NCBI RefSeq assembly: GCF_016462545.1
Contig: NZ_JAEMTA010000009.1
Location: 57,740 to 121,739 of the forward strand
Direction of reading: 5' to 3'
Length of the DNA: 64,000 bases
From: Mycolicibacterium sp.
GTDB taxonomy: Bacteria; Actinomycetota; Actinomycetes; Mycobacteriales; Mycobacteriaceae
Shown: positions 1-10,006 of the stretch, piece by piece
Layout: every line of letters begins with the position of its first letter
Position numbering within the stretch: the stretch's first letter is position 1
Position numbers and translations under genes: made by a program
The notes under the pieces: model-generated
Seen by the model: the letters and a program-made list of their open reading frames with translations, nothing else
The model's database searches: none
Told to the model about the DNA's origin: nothing

Positions 1-315
1 GAGGACCTCGTCCTGGCGCTGCAGGACGAGATCGTGGAAGCGCAGCAGGATCTGTCTGCGCTCGGCGAAGCTGGTGGCCGACCAGGCACGCTGGGCTTCG
101 CGGGCCGTGACGAAGGCGCGCTCGACGGCCTCGGGGGTCGAGACCGGCAACGTTGCAAGGTGCTCGAGCGTGTACGGCGCGGTGGTCGTGACGGTCTCGG
201 CGCCGTCGGAGGCGCTGACCAACCGTGACAGCCTGCTGACCAGTTCCGGCGTGATCGACGGCGGCAGTCCTCGTCGCGTCGTTGCGGGGCTGTTGGTGTC
301 GGGCAGGAGTGCCAT
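1..315 (-). CDS. gabD2: Succinate-semialdehyde dehydrogenase, N-terminal part (cut by window edge)
   Basis: The reverse strand from an ATG at 315 is open to the window edge, giving the first 105 residues. The reading (MALLPDTNSPATTRRG..., then PEAVERAFVTAREAQRAWSA and FAERRQILLRFHDLVL) is the usual start of an NAD(P)-dependent aldehyde dehydrogenase: the bridging strand, then the helix before the Rossmann fold. The pattern is that of the mycobacterial GabD2-type enzymes, which oxidise succinate semialdehyde to succinate. The catalytic Cys and Glu lie outside the window, so the substrate is inferred from the N-terminus only. It reads left, downstream of the aldo-keto reductase, after a 181-bp gap with no gene. 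Confidence 0.75.
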   Translation of the reverse strand, partial: MALLPDTNSPATTRRGLPPSITPELVSRLSRLVSASDGAETVTTTAPYTLEHLATLPVSTPEAVERAFVTAREAQRAWSATSFAERRQILLRFHDLVLQRQDEVL

Positions 316-496
316 GGTCGATGGTCCTTCGGTGTCGAGGGTCGTTGCGGGGTCGATGGGTGCGTCGCCTGCAAGGAGCCGAGGGGACGTGACCAACGTC
401 AGTGAACGAATGTACACCGAAGTCCCGGGTGGCTGTCCTCCAGATGCAGACGGCGTCGTAGATGCGATGGCACCGCGAGACGCCTGCGGACGGCGG

Positions 497-1468
497 CTAG
501 TGGCGGCCCAGCTTCTCGCGGATGGTGTCCGCCGCGAAGCGGGCGATCGACGCTGGTCGGAACGCGCGAGCGGCGGCGGTGAGCGCGTCGCGAGTCTCGG
601 TGCTCAACTCGATGTCGGCGGCGGCGACGTTGAACTCGAGCTGTTCGACGCTGGACGCACCGGGGATCGCGACCACGCCCGGCAGGCTGATCAGCCAGGC
701 CAGTGCCACCTGAGCGGGTTTGGCGTCGACCTCGGCCGCCACCTCGCGCAGGGTGTTGAGCAGCGGTTCCACCCGCCGGAGGTTCTCGACGCCGAACAGC
801 GGGTTGGTGGCCCGCACGCCGCCCGGCCGGTTGTCGACGCCGTACTTGCCGCCCAGGAGTCCTTGCGCCAGTGGGCTGTAGGCGATGACCATGCGGTTCT
901 CCCGCTCGGCGAAGGGCACCAGATCGTCGAGCGGTTGGGGGTGGGCCAGGGAGAAGTGCACCTGATTGCTGATCACCGGTCGACCCAGAGCCGCGTCGGC
1001 CTTGCGCCACCGGGCGAGTGAGTAGTTGGAGACGCCGGCCGCCCCGATGACGCCGTCGTCGAGCAGGCTGCGCATCCCGGGCATGATCACCGAATCGGGC
1101 ACCAGGGGATTCGGCTGGTGGACCTGATAGAGCGGAATTCGGTCGAGTTGCAGGCGGCGGGCGCTCGCGTGGGCCCGCTGCGTGACCACGGGCGGGAACG
1201 GCGCGATGGGGAAGACCTTGCTTGCGACGATCACGTCGGCGCGTTCGTCGCCGAGCGCTTCGCCGAGGATGCGCTCGCTCTTGCCGAACCCGTACACCTC
1301 GGCCGTATCGAACAGGGTGACGCCGAGCGCGCGAGCGCGAGCCACGATGTCGCGGGCCGCTCCTGCCGCGTAGGCGTCGCCGTATCCCCATTCCTTCGCG
1401 CCGAATTGCCAGGTACCGAGTCCGATCCGGCTGACCGATCCGAGCCCGTCGACCTCGAGGTGCTTCAT
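497..1468 (-). CDS. Aldo/keto reductase family oxidoreductase
   Basis: A 323-residue NADPH-dependent aldo/keto reductase with a single TIM barrel. The catalytic tetrad of the family is visible: Asp54 and Tyr59 (FDTAEVYG), Lys84 (VASKVFP) and His117 (YQVHQPNP). The cofactor-binding C-terminal part (AWLISLPGVVAIPGASS) is intact. Length and motifs match mycobacterial soluble aldo/keto reductases of the Rv2298 kind, which reduce aldehydes or ketones in the cytosol; the substrate cannot be told from sequence. It starts 5 bp after the stop of a small membrane-protein ORF at 1474-1614 and so is probably co-transcribed with it. Confidence 0.9.
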   Translation of the reverse strand: MKHLEVDGLGSVSRIGLGTWQFGAKEWGYGDAYAAGAARDIVARARALGVTLFDTAEVYGFGKSERILGEALGDERADVIVASKVFPIAPFPPVVTQRAHASARRLQLDRIPLYQVHQPNPLVPDSVIMPGMRSLLDDGVIGAAGVSNYSLARWRKADAALGRPVISNQVHFSLAHPQPLDDLVPFAERENRMVIAYSPLAQGLLGGKYGVDNRPGGVRATNPLFGVENLRRVEPLLNTLREVAAEVDAKPAQVALAWLISLPGVVAIPGASSVEQLEFNVAAADIELSTETRDALTAAARAFRPASIARFAADTIREKLGRH

Positions 1469-1473
1469 GACCT

Positions 1474-1614
1474 CTACGGTACGGACGTCACCTCACCGGT
1501 GGGCCGAGCCACCAGACCCGCAGCCGTAGCGGCGTGGAGCGCACGCTGCCAATTCAGCTCGGCAACCATCACCACCGCGAGACCCGCAACGCCAGCCACC
1601 AGGGAAGCAATCAT
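1474..1614 (-). CDS. Small putative membrane protein, 46 residues
   Basis: An ATG at 1614, preceded by GGAG at about 5 nt, opens a 47-codon frame ending in TAG at 1474. The product has one hydrophobic N-terminal stretch (roughly residues 2-18, IASLVAGVAGLAVVMVA) followed by a short polar tail ending TSVP. It resembles a single-span membrane microprotein or an uncleaved signal anchor. The stop is 5 bp before the start of the aldo/keto reductase on the same strand, so the two are probably one transcription unit. I recognise no family, and a chance ORF remains possible at this length. Confidence 0.45.
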   Translation of the reverse strand: MIASLVAGVAGLAVVMVAELNWQRALHAATAAGLVARPTGEVTSVP

Positions 1615-1706
1615 GACTCCACGGTGCCCTCGCAAGGTAACGGATGCCGAAGCGCAGGCTATGAAATCCCTTTGAAACCGTGCGCGCCGATACTCGCGCA
1701 GCGGGC

Positions 1707-4004
1707 TTAGTCCTCCTTGCGGATCAGCTTCATCAGCGCCTCACGGTCGGGCGCCAGCAGCTCGTCGATGCGTGACTGGTTCACGTCGGCGACCACGATC
1801 TCGCCGACGTCCTCGTGGACGTTGCTGAAGATGCCGTGAGACTTCATCTTCTCGGTCTGGTAGACGTTGTCCTCCGTCGGCGTCACGTAGTACACCGCTT
1901 CGGCCTTGAAGCGATGCACCAACCACAGGTGAATCAACGTCATCAGCCGCTTCTGGCGCAACGCCTCGGCGAAGGTGTTCTGATCGCGCACCGTCAGGAT
2001 GCTGCGGCCGTGGCGGTCCTTGATGGGGTCGACGAGGACGTTGGCGAGCAGTTCCTCACCGTCTTCCCTGGCGCCGTAGATGCCGAGTTCGAGGACTTCG
2101 CCGCCCGCCCGCCGCGGCCGCAACTGCACGCGCAACGTCTCGCCCAGCTGGTAGTGCTCACCCCACAGCGCCAGCCATTCCTCGAGCAGCTTCTTCGGGA
2201 CCTCGGTCTGCACCAGGTGCTGGTGCTGCGTCGACCCCTTGCCCATCGACTTGGTGGTTGCGGTGCGCCCCGACGACGCAGCCAGCGCGGCGTCGCTGCG
2301 CGGTCCGCCGACCAGTGTCTGCGGCGTGCGGTAGGGCGACTCGACCAGCCGCATCTTGCGCTGCAGCCGCGCCAACGCCAACATGCCGTCCTGCCGGAGC
2401 GCGGTCGCGAACTCCTCGGCTGCGACGCCGTCGATCTGGTGGCCGCCGTACGTCATGAAGTTGAAGACGAAGCCCATCTTTCCGATTTCCTCGGGGAAGG
2501 CCCGCATCTGATCGTCGGTCATGCCGGTGGTGTCCCAGTTGAACGAGGGGGACAGGTTGTAGGCCATCATCTTGTCCGGGTAGACGGCGCGGATGGCCTT
2601 CGCGAACTCCTTGGCGTCGGCCAGGTCGGCGGTCTTGGTCTCCATCCACAGGATGTCGGCGAACGGCGCGGCCGCCAGCGACTTCGCGATGGCGTAGGGA
2701 ATACCGCCGCGCACCTGGTAGTAGCCCTCCGGGGTCTTGGCCCGCTCGCAGTCCCAGGGCACGTCGGCCCCCAACTCCCTGGCCTTCTCGCGGGCGGCGT
2801 ACAGGGACGCGGTCTTCGCGAACTCGCGCCAGTCGGCCTGGGTCATCGCCAACGGTTCGCCTTCCCGCTCGCGGAACGCCACCAGCTCGGCCACCGCCTC
2901 GCCGTAGGTCTCCAGACCTGCATCCGCCTGCCAGGCGTCGACGAAGCGTGACTCGACGCCGTCGAAGAGATCGTCGACGGAGGTCTCCTCGCCCTTCTTC
3001 CAGGACGCAGCCGCCTCGGTGACGGCCGCCGCGATGCCGTGGCGTTCGAGCCACGCGTCGGCGGCGGCGTACTCACCGTCGGGCAATGCGTAGAGCAGGT
3101 GGCCCCGGAGCTCGGTGACGCCCTGGTCGTAGAAGCTCCGCATCAAGGCCAGGAAGCACGCCTTGTAGGGCGGCACCTTCAGGTTGGTGGCACCGAGGAG
3201 GAACGGCTGATCCCGCTCGTCGGCGCGGCTGTCGATCAGGTTGGCCGCCTCGGCATCGGTGCGCGCCACGATGATGCCCGGCACCCGCATGATGTCGAGT
3301 TGGAAGCGCGCGGTGTTGAGCCGCTTGATCTGTTCGTCCGACGGCACCAGCACCTTGCCGCCTTGGTGTCCGCACTTCTTCGTGCCGGGACGCTGGTCCT
3401 CGATGTGATACCCGGGGACGCCGGCCTCGACGAAGCGTCGGATCAAGTTGCGCACGTGCGGGTCTCCGCCGTGACCGGTATCGGCGTCGGCGATGATGAA
3501 CGGCCGGTAGTCGGTGGCGGGGGTGGCAGCGCGCTGGGCGTCAGTCATCTTCAGGCGCAGATACTGCTGATTGCGGTCGGCGGTCAGCAGTGCGCGCACC
3601 AGCCCCGCCGCCTCGTCGGGCACCTGGCTCAGGGGGTAGCTGGCGAGATCGGGTCCGGGATCCTCGCTGATCGAGCCCTTCGCGGAGGTGGCCCAGCCAC
3701 CGAGATAGATGCCCTCGATGCCCATCCGCTTGATCGTCACGGCCTGGCCCGGCGAGTACGGCCCGAACGTGGTGATGCTCTTGTGCTGAGAGGCGAGCTC
3801 GCGCAACCGGGCGTAGAACGCCCCCGCGGCCTCGCGGGCCACGGGGTAGTCGGCGGGAATGGTGCCGCGCTGCTCGGCGACCTGGCGCGCCGTATACAGG
3901 CGGACGATCCCCTCGAAGCGTGGGCTGTCGAAGTACCGCTGCGTGGCGGCGACGTCATCCTCGAAGGATGAGCTCGCCTGGACGTCCGGTTCGGTCATCG
4001 TCAT
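1707..4004 (-). CDS. icl2: Isocitrate lyase 2 (long form)
   Basis: A 765-residue isocitrate lyase of the long Icl2/AceAb type, cleaving isocitrate to glyoxylate and succinate (glyoxylate shunt; the family also acts as 2-methylisocitrate lyase in propionate breakdown). The catalytic loop KKCGH is present with Cys211, and the Mg-binding ADADTGHGG segment and [20 protein letters not shown] are intact. The extra C-terminal region of about 150 residues, specific to Icl2, is complete. The gene is unbroken, unlike aceAa/aceAb of M. tuberculosis H37Rv. The ATG at 4004 has GAGGAG about 9 nt upstream. It is transcribed away from the glycosyltransferase at 4170. Confidence 0.95.
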   Translation of the reverse strand: MTMTEPDVQASSSFEDDVAATQRYFDSPRFEGIVRLYTARQVAEQRGTIPADYPVAREAAGAFYARLRELASQHKSITTFGPYSPGQAVTIKRMGIEGIYLGGWATSAKGSISEDPGPDLASYPLSQVPDEAAGLVRALLTADRNQQYLRLKMTDAQRAATPATDYRPFIIADADTGHGGDPHVRNLIRRFVEAGVPGYHIEDQRPGTKKCGHQGGKVLVPSDEQIKRLNTARFQLDIMRVPGIIVARTDAEAANLIDSRADERDQPFLLGATNLKVPPYKACFLALMRSFYDQGVTELRGHLLYALPDGEYAAADAWLERHGIAAAVTEAAASWKKGEETSVDDLFDGVESRFVDAWQADAGLETYGEAVAELVAFREREGEPLAMTQADWREFAKTASLYAAREKARELGADVPWDCERAKTPEGYYQVRGGIPYAIAKSLAAAPFADILWMETKTADLADAKEFAKAIRAVYPDKMMAYNLSPSFNWDTTGMTDDQMRAFPEEIGKMGFVFNFMTYGGHQIDGVAAEEFATALRQDGMLALARLQRKMRLVESPYRTPQTLVGGPRSDAALAASSGRTATTKSMGKGSTQHQHLVQTEVPKKLLEEWLALWGEHYQLGETLRVQLRPRRAGGEVLELGIYGAREDGEELLANVLVDPIKDRHGRSILTVRDQNTFAEALRQKRLMTLIHLWLVHRFKAEAVYYVTPTEDNVYQTEKMKSHGIFSNVHEDVGEIVVADVNQSRIDELLAPDREALMKLIRKED

Positions 4005-4169
4005 GTGTCTGTGCTCCTCGTCGAGCTCGTTTGCCCTGATGGTGGGAGTCTATGGCGCACGTCGCGCGCGAAGTTTCGAATCACCCATCTCGCGGTCAAA
4101 TCCACTCATCCCAGGCGTCTCACCCGTTCCTCACAGGTTCATCCACGGTGGGGCTGCCTAACTGGCAGT
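4005..4169. promoter_or_regulatory. Divergent intergenic region between icl2 and the YkcB-type glycosyltransferase
   Basis: The 165 bp must hold the leftward icl2 promoter and the rightward glycosyltransferase promoter. The only clear element is the icl2 ribosome site (GAGGAG on the minus strand next to 4004). The frame that could extend the rightward gene to 4005 has no coding character and was not used. No convincing operator was seen. Confidence 0.5.
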
Positions 4170-6095
4170 GTGACAACGACATTGGAATTGCCCGTTCCGG
4201 CGAGCGGTGACGCCGTCGAACCGACGGATGCGCGCCGGCCCACCAGTCGGACCCGGGACCGCATCGGCTTCGGTCTGCTCCTGGTCGCCACGTTGGCGAT
4301 GTACCTGTGGAACATCACCGTCAACGGGATGGGCAACCAGTTCTATGCGGCCGCCGCGCAGGCGGGCTCGAAGAACTGGGAGGCGTTGCTGTTCGGCTCG
4401 CTGGACACGCAGAACTTCATGACCGTCGACAAGCCGCCCGTGTCGCAGTGGGTGATGGGTCTGTCCGGTCAGATCTTCGGTTTCAGCAGTGCCAGCATGC
4501 TGATCCCCGAGGCATTGATGGCGGTCGCCACGGTCGCGTTGCTCTATGCGGCGGTGCGCCGGATCAGCGGACCGAACGCGGCGTTGCTCGCGGGGGCCGC
4601 CCTTGCCTTGACTCCGGTCGCCGCGCTGATGTTCCGGTACAACAATCCCGACGCGGTGATGGTGCTGCTGATGATGGCCGCCGTCTACTGCGCGGTGCGG
4701 GCACTGGAGCACGCGAGCGCGAGATGGCTCGCCCTGGCCGGCGTCGCGCTCGGCTTCGCGTTCCTCGCCAAGATGCTCGAAGGCATCATGGTGATGCCTG
4801 CCATCGGCCTGGTGTACCTCGTCGCCGCACCGACGACCTTCCGCAAGCGGGTGCTGCACCTTCTCGGGTCGCTGGCCGCCTTCCTGGTGTCGGCGGGCTG
4901 GTACGTCCTGTTGACACTGCTGTGGCCGGCATCGTCACGGCCCTACATCGCGGGTTCGACGGACGACAACTTCATGAATCTGGTGTTGGGCTACAACGGG
5001 TTCGCGCGTGTTCTCGGCAAGAACACCAACGCCTTCCAACCCAATCCGGTGATCGGGGCGACGGTGAGCACGCCGTTCGAGGTCAACCACGGCCATCACG
5101 GCGGGTTCGGTGGCTTCGGCGGCGACTCGCAGGGCCTCACCCGGCTGTTCACCGGTGAGTTCGGCTTCGAGATCGGCTGGCTGTTGCCCGCGGCGCTGCT
5201 GGCCTTCGTTCTCGTCGTCGTCTCGCGGGGCCGCGCACCGCGCACCGACCCGATCCGGGCGGGCGCCATCGTCTTCGGCGTCTGGATGCTGATCGACGGT
5301 GTGGTGCTCAGCTACATGAAGACCATGGTCCACCCGTATTACTGCCTCTCCTTCGTGCCCGCCGTCTGCGGCATGGTCGCGATCGGCGTGCACGAGATGT
5401 GGAAAAGGCGCGGATCGTGGTTCGGCCGCGGCGGACTGACGGTGATGATCCTCGGCACCGGCGTGTGGAGTTGGTGGATTCTCGGTCGCAACGCGGAATG
5501 GTTCCCCGCGCTCCGCTGGGTGATCCTGGTCGCCTCGGTGGTCGCGGCCCTCGGTCTGCTGGTGTCGACCACGTTGCAGACGCGGCCCCGGTTCGCGGTG
5601 GCCGCGCTGACGGTCGGGCTCGTCGGCGGGGTTCTCGGCAGCGCCGCCTACTCGTTCGCGACGATCGGTCAGTCCCACAACGGGGGCATGGCCATCGTCG
5701 GCCCCGCCCAATCGGACGGACATCGCGGCGGGGGCTGGGGGCAGGACGCCGACAACCCCCAACTCGAGGCCATGCTTCGGGCCACCCACACGGACTTCTC
5801 CGCGGCGATCAACCGCTCCAATGCGGCGGCGGGCCTCGAACTGTCGACCGACACCGCGGTGATGGCCATCGGCGGGTTCGGCGGCAGCGACCCCGCGCCG
5901 ACGCTCGGTGAGTTCCAGCAGGACGTCGCCAACCATCGGATCGGCTACTACATCGCCCCGTCGCAGGAGCACCGGCCCGGCGGATTCAGTGGGCGAGCGG
6001 CCCACACCGACATCTCCACCTGGGTGGCCGCGCACTTCACCCCGACGACCGTCGGATCCGACACCGTGTACGACCTCACCGCACCGGCACGGTGA
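4170..6095 (+). CDS. Polytopic membrane glycosyltransferase, YkcB/ArnT-like (GT39 superfamily)
   Basis: Read from the GTG at 4170 the product has 641 residues. After a short polar N-terminus comes a first membrane span (GFGLLLVATLAMYLWNIT) followed by the periplasmic loop with Asp and KPPVSQW typical of PMT/ArnT-like transferases that use polyprenyl-phosphate sugars. About ten further spans run to residue 480, with a His/Gly-rich loop (HHGGFGGFGGDSQG) typical of YkcA/YkcB proteins. The C-terminal 130 residues form an extracytoplasmic domain. It probably moves a sugar from a lipid carrier to a cell-envelope acceptor; acceptor unknown. No good Shine-Dalgarno precedes the GTG, so the start is the weakest part. 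Confidence 0.85.
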   Translation: MTTTLELPVPASGDAVEPTDARRPTSRTRDRIGFGLLLVATLAMYLWNITVNGMGNQFYAAAAQAGSKNWEALLFGSLDTQNFMTVDKPPVSQWVMGLSGQIFGFSSASMLIPEALMAVATVALLYAAVRRISGPNAALLAGAALALTPVAALMFRYNNPDAVMVLLMMAAVYCAVRALEHASARWLALAGVALGFAFLAKMLEGIMVMPAIGLVYLVAAPTTFRKRVLHLLGSLAAFLVSAGWYVLLTLLWPASSRPYIAGSTDDNFMNLVLGYNGFARVLGKNTNAFQPNPVIGATVSTPFEVNHGHHGGFGGFGGDSQGLTRLFTGEFGFEIGWLLPAALLAFVLVVVSRGRAPRTDPIRAGAIVFGVWMLIDGVVLSYMKTMVHPYYCLSFVPAVCGMVAIGVHEMWKRRGSWFGRGGLTVMILGTGVWSWWILGRNAEWFPALRWVILVASVVAALGLLVSTTLQTRPRFAVAALTVGLVGGVLGSAAYSFATIGQSHNGGMAIVGPAQSDGHRGGGWGQDADNPQLEAMLRATHTDFSAAINRSNAAAGLELSTDTAVMAIGGFGGSDPAPTLGEFQQDVANHRIGYYIAPSQEHRPGGFSGRAAHTDISTWVAAHFTPTTVGSDTVYDLTAPAR

Positions 6096-6160
6096 GTCGC
6101 CGGTGTGGTGTCACGGCCGTATGAGTAGGCGGGCTGGGCCACCTCAGTAGGATGCCTCGC

Positions 6161-7501
6161 ATGCCACTGGCCGCCGGGGAGACCTTCGCCGGATACGCGA
6201 TCGTGCGCCTGCTGGGCGCGGGCGCGATGGGCGAGGTCTACCTGGCCGAGCACCCCCGGTTGCCGCGACGCGACGCGCTGAAGGTGATGGCGCTGAAGGT
6301 GTCGAGCGACGCCGAGTACCGCGAGCGGTTCAACCGCGAGGCGCAGAACGTCGCCGCGCTGTGGCATCCCAGCATCGTCACCGTCCACGACCGGGGCGAG
6401 GACGAGGGCCGGTTGTGGATCGCGATGGACTACGTCGAGGGCACCGACGCCGGGCAAGTCCTGCTGGAGAAGGACCATCGCCGCGGGCTGCCGCCCGACG
6501 ACGTGGTGCGAATCATCCGCGCGGTCGCCGAGGCGCTGGACCACGCCCATCAGCGCCAATTGCTACACCGTGACGTCAAGCCGGCCAACATCCTGCTGGC
6601 CGAGCAGGACGGCGGTTGGCGGGTGCTGCTGGCCGACTTCGGCATCGCGCGCCGGGTCGACGACTCCAGCGGACTGACCGAGACGAACATGGCGGTGGGG
6701 ACGGTCGCATACGCTGCACCCGAACAGCTCATGGGGCAGACGCTCGACGGTCGAGCCGATCAATACTCCCTTGCTGCAACGGCATTCGAGCTTCTGACCG
6801 GTCAGCATCTGTACCTCGACCGCAATCCCGCCGTCGTCATCAGCCAGCACGTCAGCGCTCCGCCGCCGGCGATCGCGGATCGCAAACCCGAACTGTCCGG
6901 TCTGGGTCCCGTGCTGTCGAAGGCGCTGGCCAAGTCTCCGGCCGATCGCTACGACTCGTGCACCGACTTCGCGAACGCTCTGGCGCGGCATCTCCACGGT
7001 GAGCTCGACGCCTCCGCCGTCGAGGACACGCTGCTCGCCACCCCCACGTCGCCCCGGCATTCGGCAGCGGCCACGAAGAAGAGCCGAAAGTGGTGGCTGG
7101 GACTGGCTTCCGCAATCCTGGTCGGACTGTTGCTCGTCGGCGGTGTCGTCGCGGGCATCGTCATCGCGCGCCACCAGGCCAAGGTGGTCGCCCAGCCGGC
7201 GCCCGCCGCTCCTGCCGTGCCCGTCGTCCTCGTTGGCGCGGACTGTCAGGTGCTCGGAGCGGCAGGGGTCGCCGACACGGGGGCGAAGGCCTACTGCGCC
7301 CGCCTGCCACCGAGCGACGACATGATGTGGTCCCTGGTGTCGGGGGTGGTTCCCTCACCCACGGTCACCCCCGGACCGAACGACGTCGTCTACCCGGAGG
7401 GCATCGAGGACCAGGTCCGCGTCTGCGTGCAGCAGACGGGGCAGTCGCGCGTCGAGTGCCGTGAGAACGTCCGCAAGGGAAATCTCTACGGGCCGCCGTG
7501 A
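6161..7501 (+). CDS. Transmembrane serine/threonine protein kinase (PknF-like)
   Basis: A 446-residue eukaryotic-like kinase. Glycine loop [12 protein letters not shown] is at residues 19-30, ATP-binding Lys41, catalytic loop HRDVKPAN with Asp138, and DFG at 159-161; it is an RD kinase. A juxtamembrane Lys/Arg patch leads to one span (about 311-336) and an extracytoplasmic domain of about 105 residues holding four Cys, probably two disulfides. Start at 6161 is preferred over the ATG at 6152 because AGGA lies about 9 nt before it. It probably senses an envelope signal. The last 16 bp overlap the end of the convergent SRPBCC gene. Confidence 0.92.
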   Translation: MPLAAGETFAGYAIVRLLGAGAMGEVYLAEHPRLPRRDALKVMALKVSSDAEYRERFNREAQNVAALWHPSIVTVHDRGEDEGRLWIAMDYVEGTDAGQVLLEKDHRRGLPPDDVVRIIRAVAEALDHAHQRQLLHRDVKPANILLAEQDGGWRVLLADFGIARRVDDSSGLTETNMAVGTVAYAAPEQLMGQTLDGRADQYSLAATAFELLTGQHLYLDRNPAVVISQHVSAPPPAIADRKPELSGLGPVLSKALAKSPADRYDSCTDFANALARHLHGELDASAVEDTLLATPTSPRHSAAATKKSRKWWLGLASAILVGLLLVGGVVAGIVIARHQAKVVAQPAPAAPAVPVVLVGADCQVLGAAGVADTGAKAYCARLPPSDDMMWSLVSGVVPSPTVTPGPNDVVYPEGIEDQVRVCVQQTGQSRVECRENVRKGNLYGPP

Positions 7502-7965
7502 GCGTAGCGGTCGCGGAGACGCCTCAGCGTCTCCTCGATGCCCTTGGCGTTGCTCTTCACGAAACCCGTTCGGCGGTAGTACTTCAACGCCTTCTTCACC
7601 GGGCCGGAGTCCGAGAAGTCGAACGTTTCGGTGACCCTGGTGGTGGTGGGCGTGAGCGCGGCGAACTCCCACCGCCAGTGGTGTCCGACCGGGTGGCGCC
7701 ACTCGATGAGTTCGTCGGGTCTAAGGGCGGTCACGACGCTGGTGACGCGGTAGGGCACGCCGAACATCGTCATCTTGGTGCAGAACCGGGCGCCCGCCAC
7801 CAAGGCCGGGGGCGCGGCGTGATTGGCGCCGACCGTGCCGGACCCGTCGAGTTCGTGATGGCGACGTGGGTCGGCGACGATCGCGAAGAGTTCGGCGGCG
7901 GGGGCGTTGACGTCCACCGAGCGACTTACCTGCTCAGGTCCGGCATCGACGACGGTGACGGTCAC
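7486..7965 (-). CDS. SRPBCC family protein (polyketide cyclase/START-like fold)
   Basis: A 159-residue single-domain protein with the START/Bet v1-like pattern: [20 protein letters not shown] near the N-terminus, a central [19 protein letters not shown] and a long C-terminal helix ending in a basic patch. Such proteins bind hydrophobic ligands; no ligand can be named. Its start overlaps the end of the short-chain dehydrogenase by 4 bp (ATGA), making it the last gene of the leftward hut operon. Mycobacterial SRPBCC proteins are often small and uncharacterised. Confidence 0.85.
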   Translation of the reverse strand: MTVTVVDAGPEQVSRSVDVNAPAAELFAIVADPRRHHELDGSGTVGANHAAPPALVAGARFCTKMTMFGVPYRVTSVVTALRPDELIEWRHPVGHHWRWEFAALTPTTTRVTETFDFSDSGPVKKALKYYRRTGFVKSNAKGIEETLRRLRDRYAHGGP

Positions 7966-8810
7966 GAGTCCGCTCCTGTCTGGGTGGTGGATACCATGGC
8001 AGCGCTGCGGTCCCAGAGTTCGCGGGCCAGGTCGGCGTCGTAGGCCTGCCTGTTGGCCTTCGCGACCGCGTGACCGGAGTAGTACTCCCAGGAGATCCAG
8101 TCGCGCCCCGGTGTGGCCGAGGCCAGCCAGACCAGCAGATCGGAACCCTGCTCGGAGCTGACGAGTGCGAGGTGTTTGAGCGGTGTGCGGTAGACCAACC
8201 GCAGCAACCGCGAGTCGGTGTTGCTGCCGAAGTTCGACGCCACCGAGCCCGGGTGAAAGGCAGCGGTCGATATTCCGTCCGCGTGGTACCGGCGGTGCAG
8301 TTCCCTGGTGAACAGGATGTTCTCCAATTTGGAGTCGCCGTAAGCCTTTTGCGCTCGATAGTGGCGTTCGGCGTCGAGATCGTCGATGTCGACGTGGCCG
8401 AAGAGCTTGTTCCCGAGGCTCGAGGTGTTCACCACGCTGGCCCGGGATTCGACGAGCCGATCCAGCAGCAGCGTCGTCAGCAGGAAGGGGGCCAGGTGGT
8501 TCACCTGAAAGACCTTCTCGTGGCCGTCGACCGTGACCTGGCGTTCAGCCATGATGACGCCCGCGTTGTTGGCCAGTACGTCGATGCGCGGGTAGTGCGT
8601 CAGCAGTTGGTCTGCCAACTCGCGGACCTGCGCGAGTTCGCTGAAGTCCGCCACGAAGTGGTCCGCGCCGACCTCGGCGGCGACGGCCGCCGTCTTCTGC
8701 GGTGAGCGTCCGACGACGACGACGTGCTCGCCGCTGCGGCCCAGCCTCTTGGCCGCCGCGGCGCCGATGCCGTCGCTGGCGCCGGTGATGACGATGGTTC
8801 GACCCGTCAC
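7962..8810 (-). CDS. Short-chain dehydrogenase/reductase (retinol-dehydrogenase-like)
   Basis: A 282-residue classical SDR. Cofactor motif TGASDGIG lies at the N-terminus, NNAG near residue 80, an active-site Ser in NTSSLG and YGDSK (Tyr-x-x-x-Lys) near residue 155. The [10 protein letters not shown] stretch after the first strand suggests NADP. It overlaps hutI and the SRPBCC gene by 4 bp each, so it is translated with the histidine-degradation genes. The hut pathway needs no SDR, so its role there is unknown. Confidence 0.9.
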   Translation of the reverse strand: MTGRTIVITGASDGIGAAAAKRLGRSGEHVVVVGRSPQKTAAVAAEVGADHFVADFSELAQVRELADQLLTHYPRIDVLANNAGVIMAERQVTVDGHEKVFQVNHLAPFLLTTLLLDRLVESRASVVNTSSLGNKLFGHVDIDDLDAERHYRAQKAYGDSKLENILFTRELHRRYHADGISTAAFHPGSVASNFGSNTDSRLLRLVYRTPLKHLALVSSEQGSDLLVWLASATPGRDWISWEYYSGHAVAKANRQAYDADLARELWDRSAAMVSTTQTGADS

Positions 8811-10006
8811 TGAACGTCCCTCGATTCCTTCGTCCTACTTGCGAATCCCGTAGTAACGACGTCGCTGACCAGCGGGACGCCTGGCCGGTAGGCGAGATGC
8901 ACGTATGACGGGGCGGCGAGGCTGATGAAGTCGGCACGCATGCCGACCGCAAGGGTCCCGACGTCGTCCCTGCGCAACGCTGCGGCGCCACCCGCCGTGG
9001 CCGACCATACCGCCTCCGCGGGCGTGAAGCCCATGTCGCGGACGGCGACGGCGATGCAGAACCCCATGCTCGTGGTGAACGAGCTGCCGGGATTGCAGTC
9101 GGTGGCGAGGGCCACTGTCACGCCCGCGTCGAGGAAGCGTCGGCCGTCGGGCCAGGCTGCACGCGTGGAGAATTCAGCCCCGGGCAGCAGCGTGGCCACC
9201 GTGGTGTCGGCTGCCGCGGCCAGCGCCTCGATGTCGGAGTCGGTGGCGTAGGTGCAGTGGTCGACCGACGCCGCGCCGAGTTCGAGGCCAAGGCGGATGC
9301 CCTCTCCGGGCCCGAGTTGTGACGCGTGCAAGCGGGGAATAAGACCTGCTGCGACTCCGGCGTCGAGGATGAACCGCGCCTCGTCGACGTCGAAGGCGCC
9401 GCGGTCACAGAAGACGTCGATCCAGCGAGCATGGGGCCGGCACGCCGTGAGCATCTCGCCCGCGACCAGCCGGACGTAGTCCTCGCGCGCCCCGCGGTAC
9501 TCCGGGGGAACCACGTGCGCACCGAGAAACGTCGTCTCACAGGTGAATCGGCGGGCGATCTCGAGTGAGCGCATCTCGTTGCCGACGTCCAGGCCGTAGC
9601 CGCTCTTGGTCTCGAACGTGGTGACGCCGGCGGCGAGCAGCTCGCCCGCGAGCCGGTCGAGGTTGTCCGACAGCGCGCTGTCGGTGGCATTCCTGGTGGC
9701 CGCGACGGTGGTGGTGATGCCACCGCCGTCGTAGGGCAGTCCGCTCATCCTGGCGGCGAACTCTTCGGATCGATCACCAGCGAAGACCAGATGGGCATGG
9801 CTGTCGACGAAGCCCGGCAGCACGCAGCCCCCGCCGACGTCGACTCGATCATCGGCATCCGGGGCGCCCGTGCGCGGTCCGACCCACGCGACGAGGCCAT
9901 CGGCCACCACGATCGCCGCGTCGACGACGAGGCCCAGCGGCGATCCGTCGCCGACCGAGGGGTCGTTGGTGACGAGCTCGCCGATGTTGTCGTAGAGGAC
10001 GCTCAT
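8807..10006 (-). CDS. hutI: Imidazolonepropionase
   Basis: A 399-residue amidohydrolase-superfamily enzyme that opens 4-imidazolone-5-propionate to N-formimino-L-glutamate, the third step of histidine breakdown. Visible family features: metal-binding [18 protein letters not shown], then [19 protein letters not shown], a His-containing [10 protein letters not shown] and [10 protein letters not shown] carrying the last metal-ligand Asp. Length is typical. It overlaps hutF and the SDR by 4 bp on each side. Confidence 0.96.
   Translation of the reverse strand: MSVLYDNIGELVTNDPSVGDGSPLGLVVDAAIVVADGLVAWVGPRTGAPDADDRVDVGGGCVLPGFVDSHAHLVFAGDRSEEFAARMSGLPYDGGGITTTVAATRNATDSALSDNLDRLAGELLAAGVTTFETKSGYGLDVGNEMRSLEIARRFTCETTFLGAHVVPPEYRGAREDYVRLVAGEMLTACRPHARWIDVFCDRGAFDVDEARFILDAGVAAGLIPRLHASQLGPGEGIRLGLELGAASVDHCTYATDSDIEALAAAADTTVATLLPGAEFSTRAAWPDGRRFLDAGVTVALATDCNPGSSFTTSMGFCIAVAVRDMGFTPAEAVWSATAGGAAALRRDDVGTLAVGMRADFISLAAPSYVHLAYRPGVPLVSDVVTTGFASRTKESRDVQ

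Noticed and set aside
74..1021. Long plus-strand frame opposite the aldehyde dehydrogenase and aldo/keto reductase
   Set aside because: It is the antisense shadow of two well-supported genes and has no family motif.
4005..4169. N-terminal extension of the YkcB-type glycosyltransferase to 4005
   Set aside because: The 55 extra residues show no coding pattern and would start one base from the icl2 start; the family N-terminus fits the GTG at 4170.
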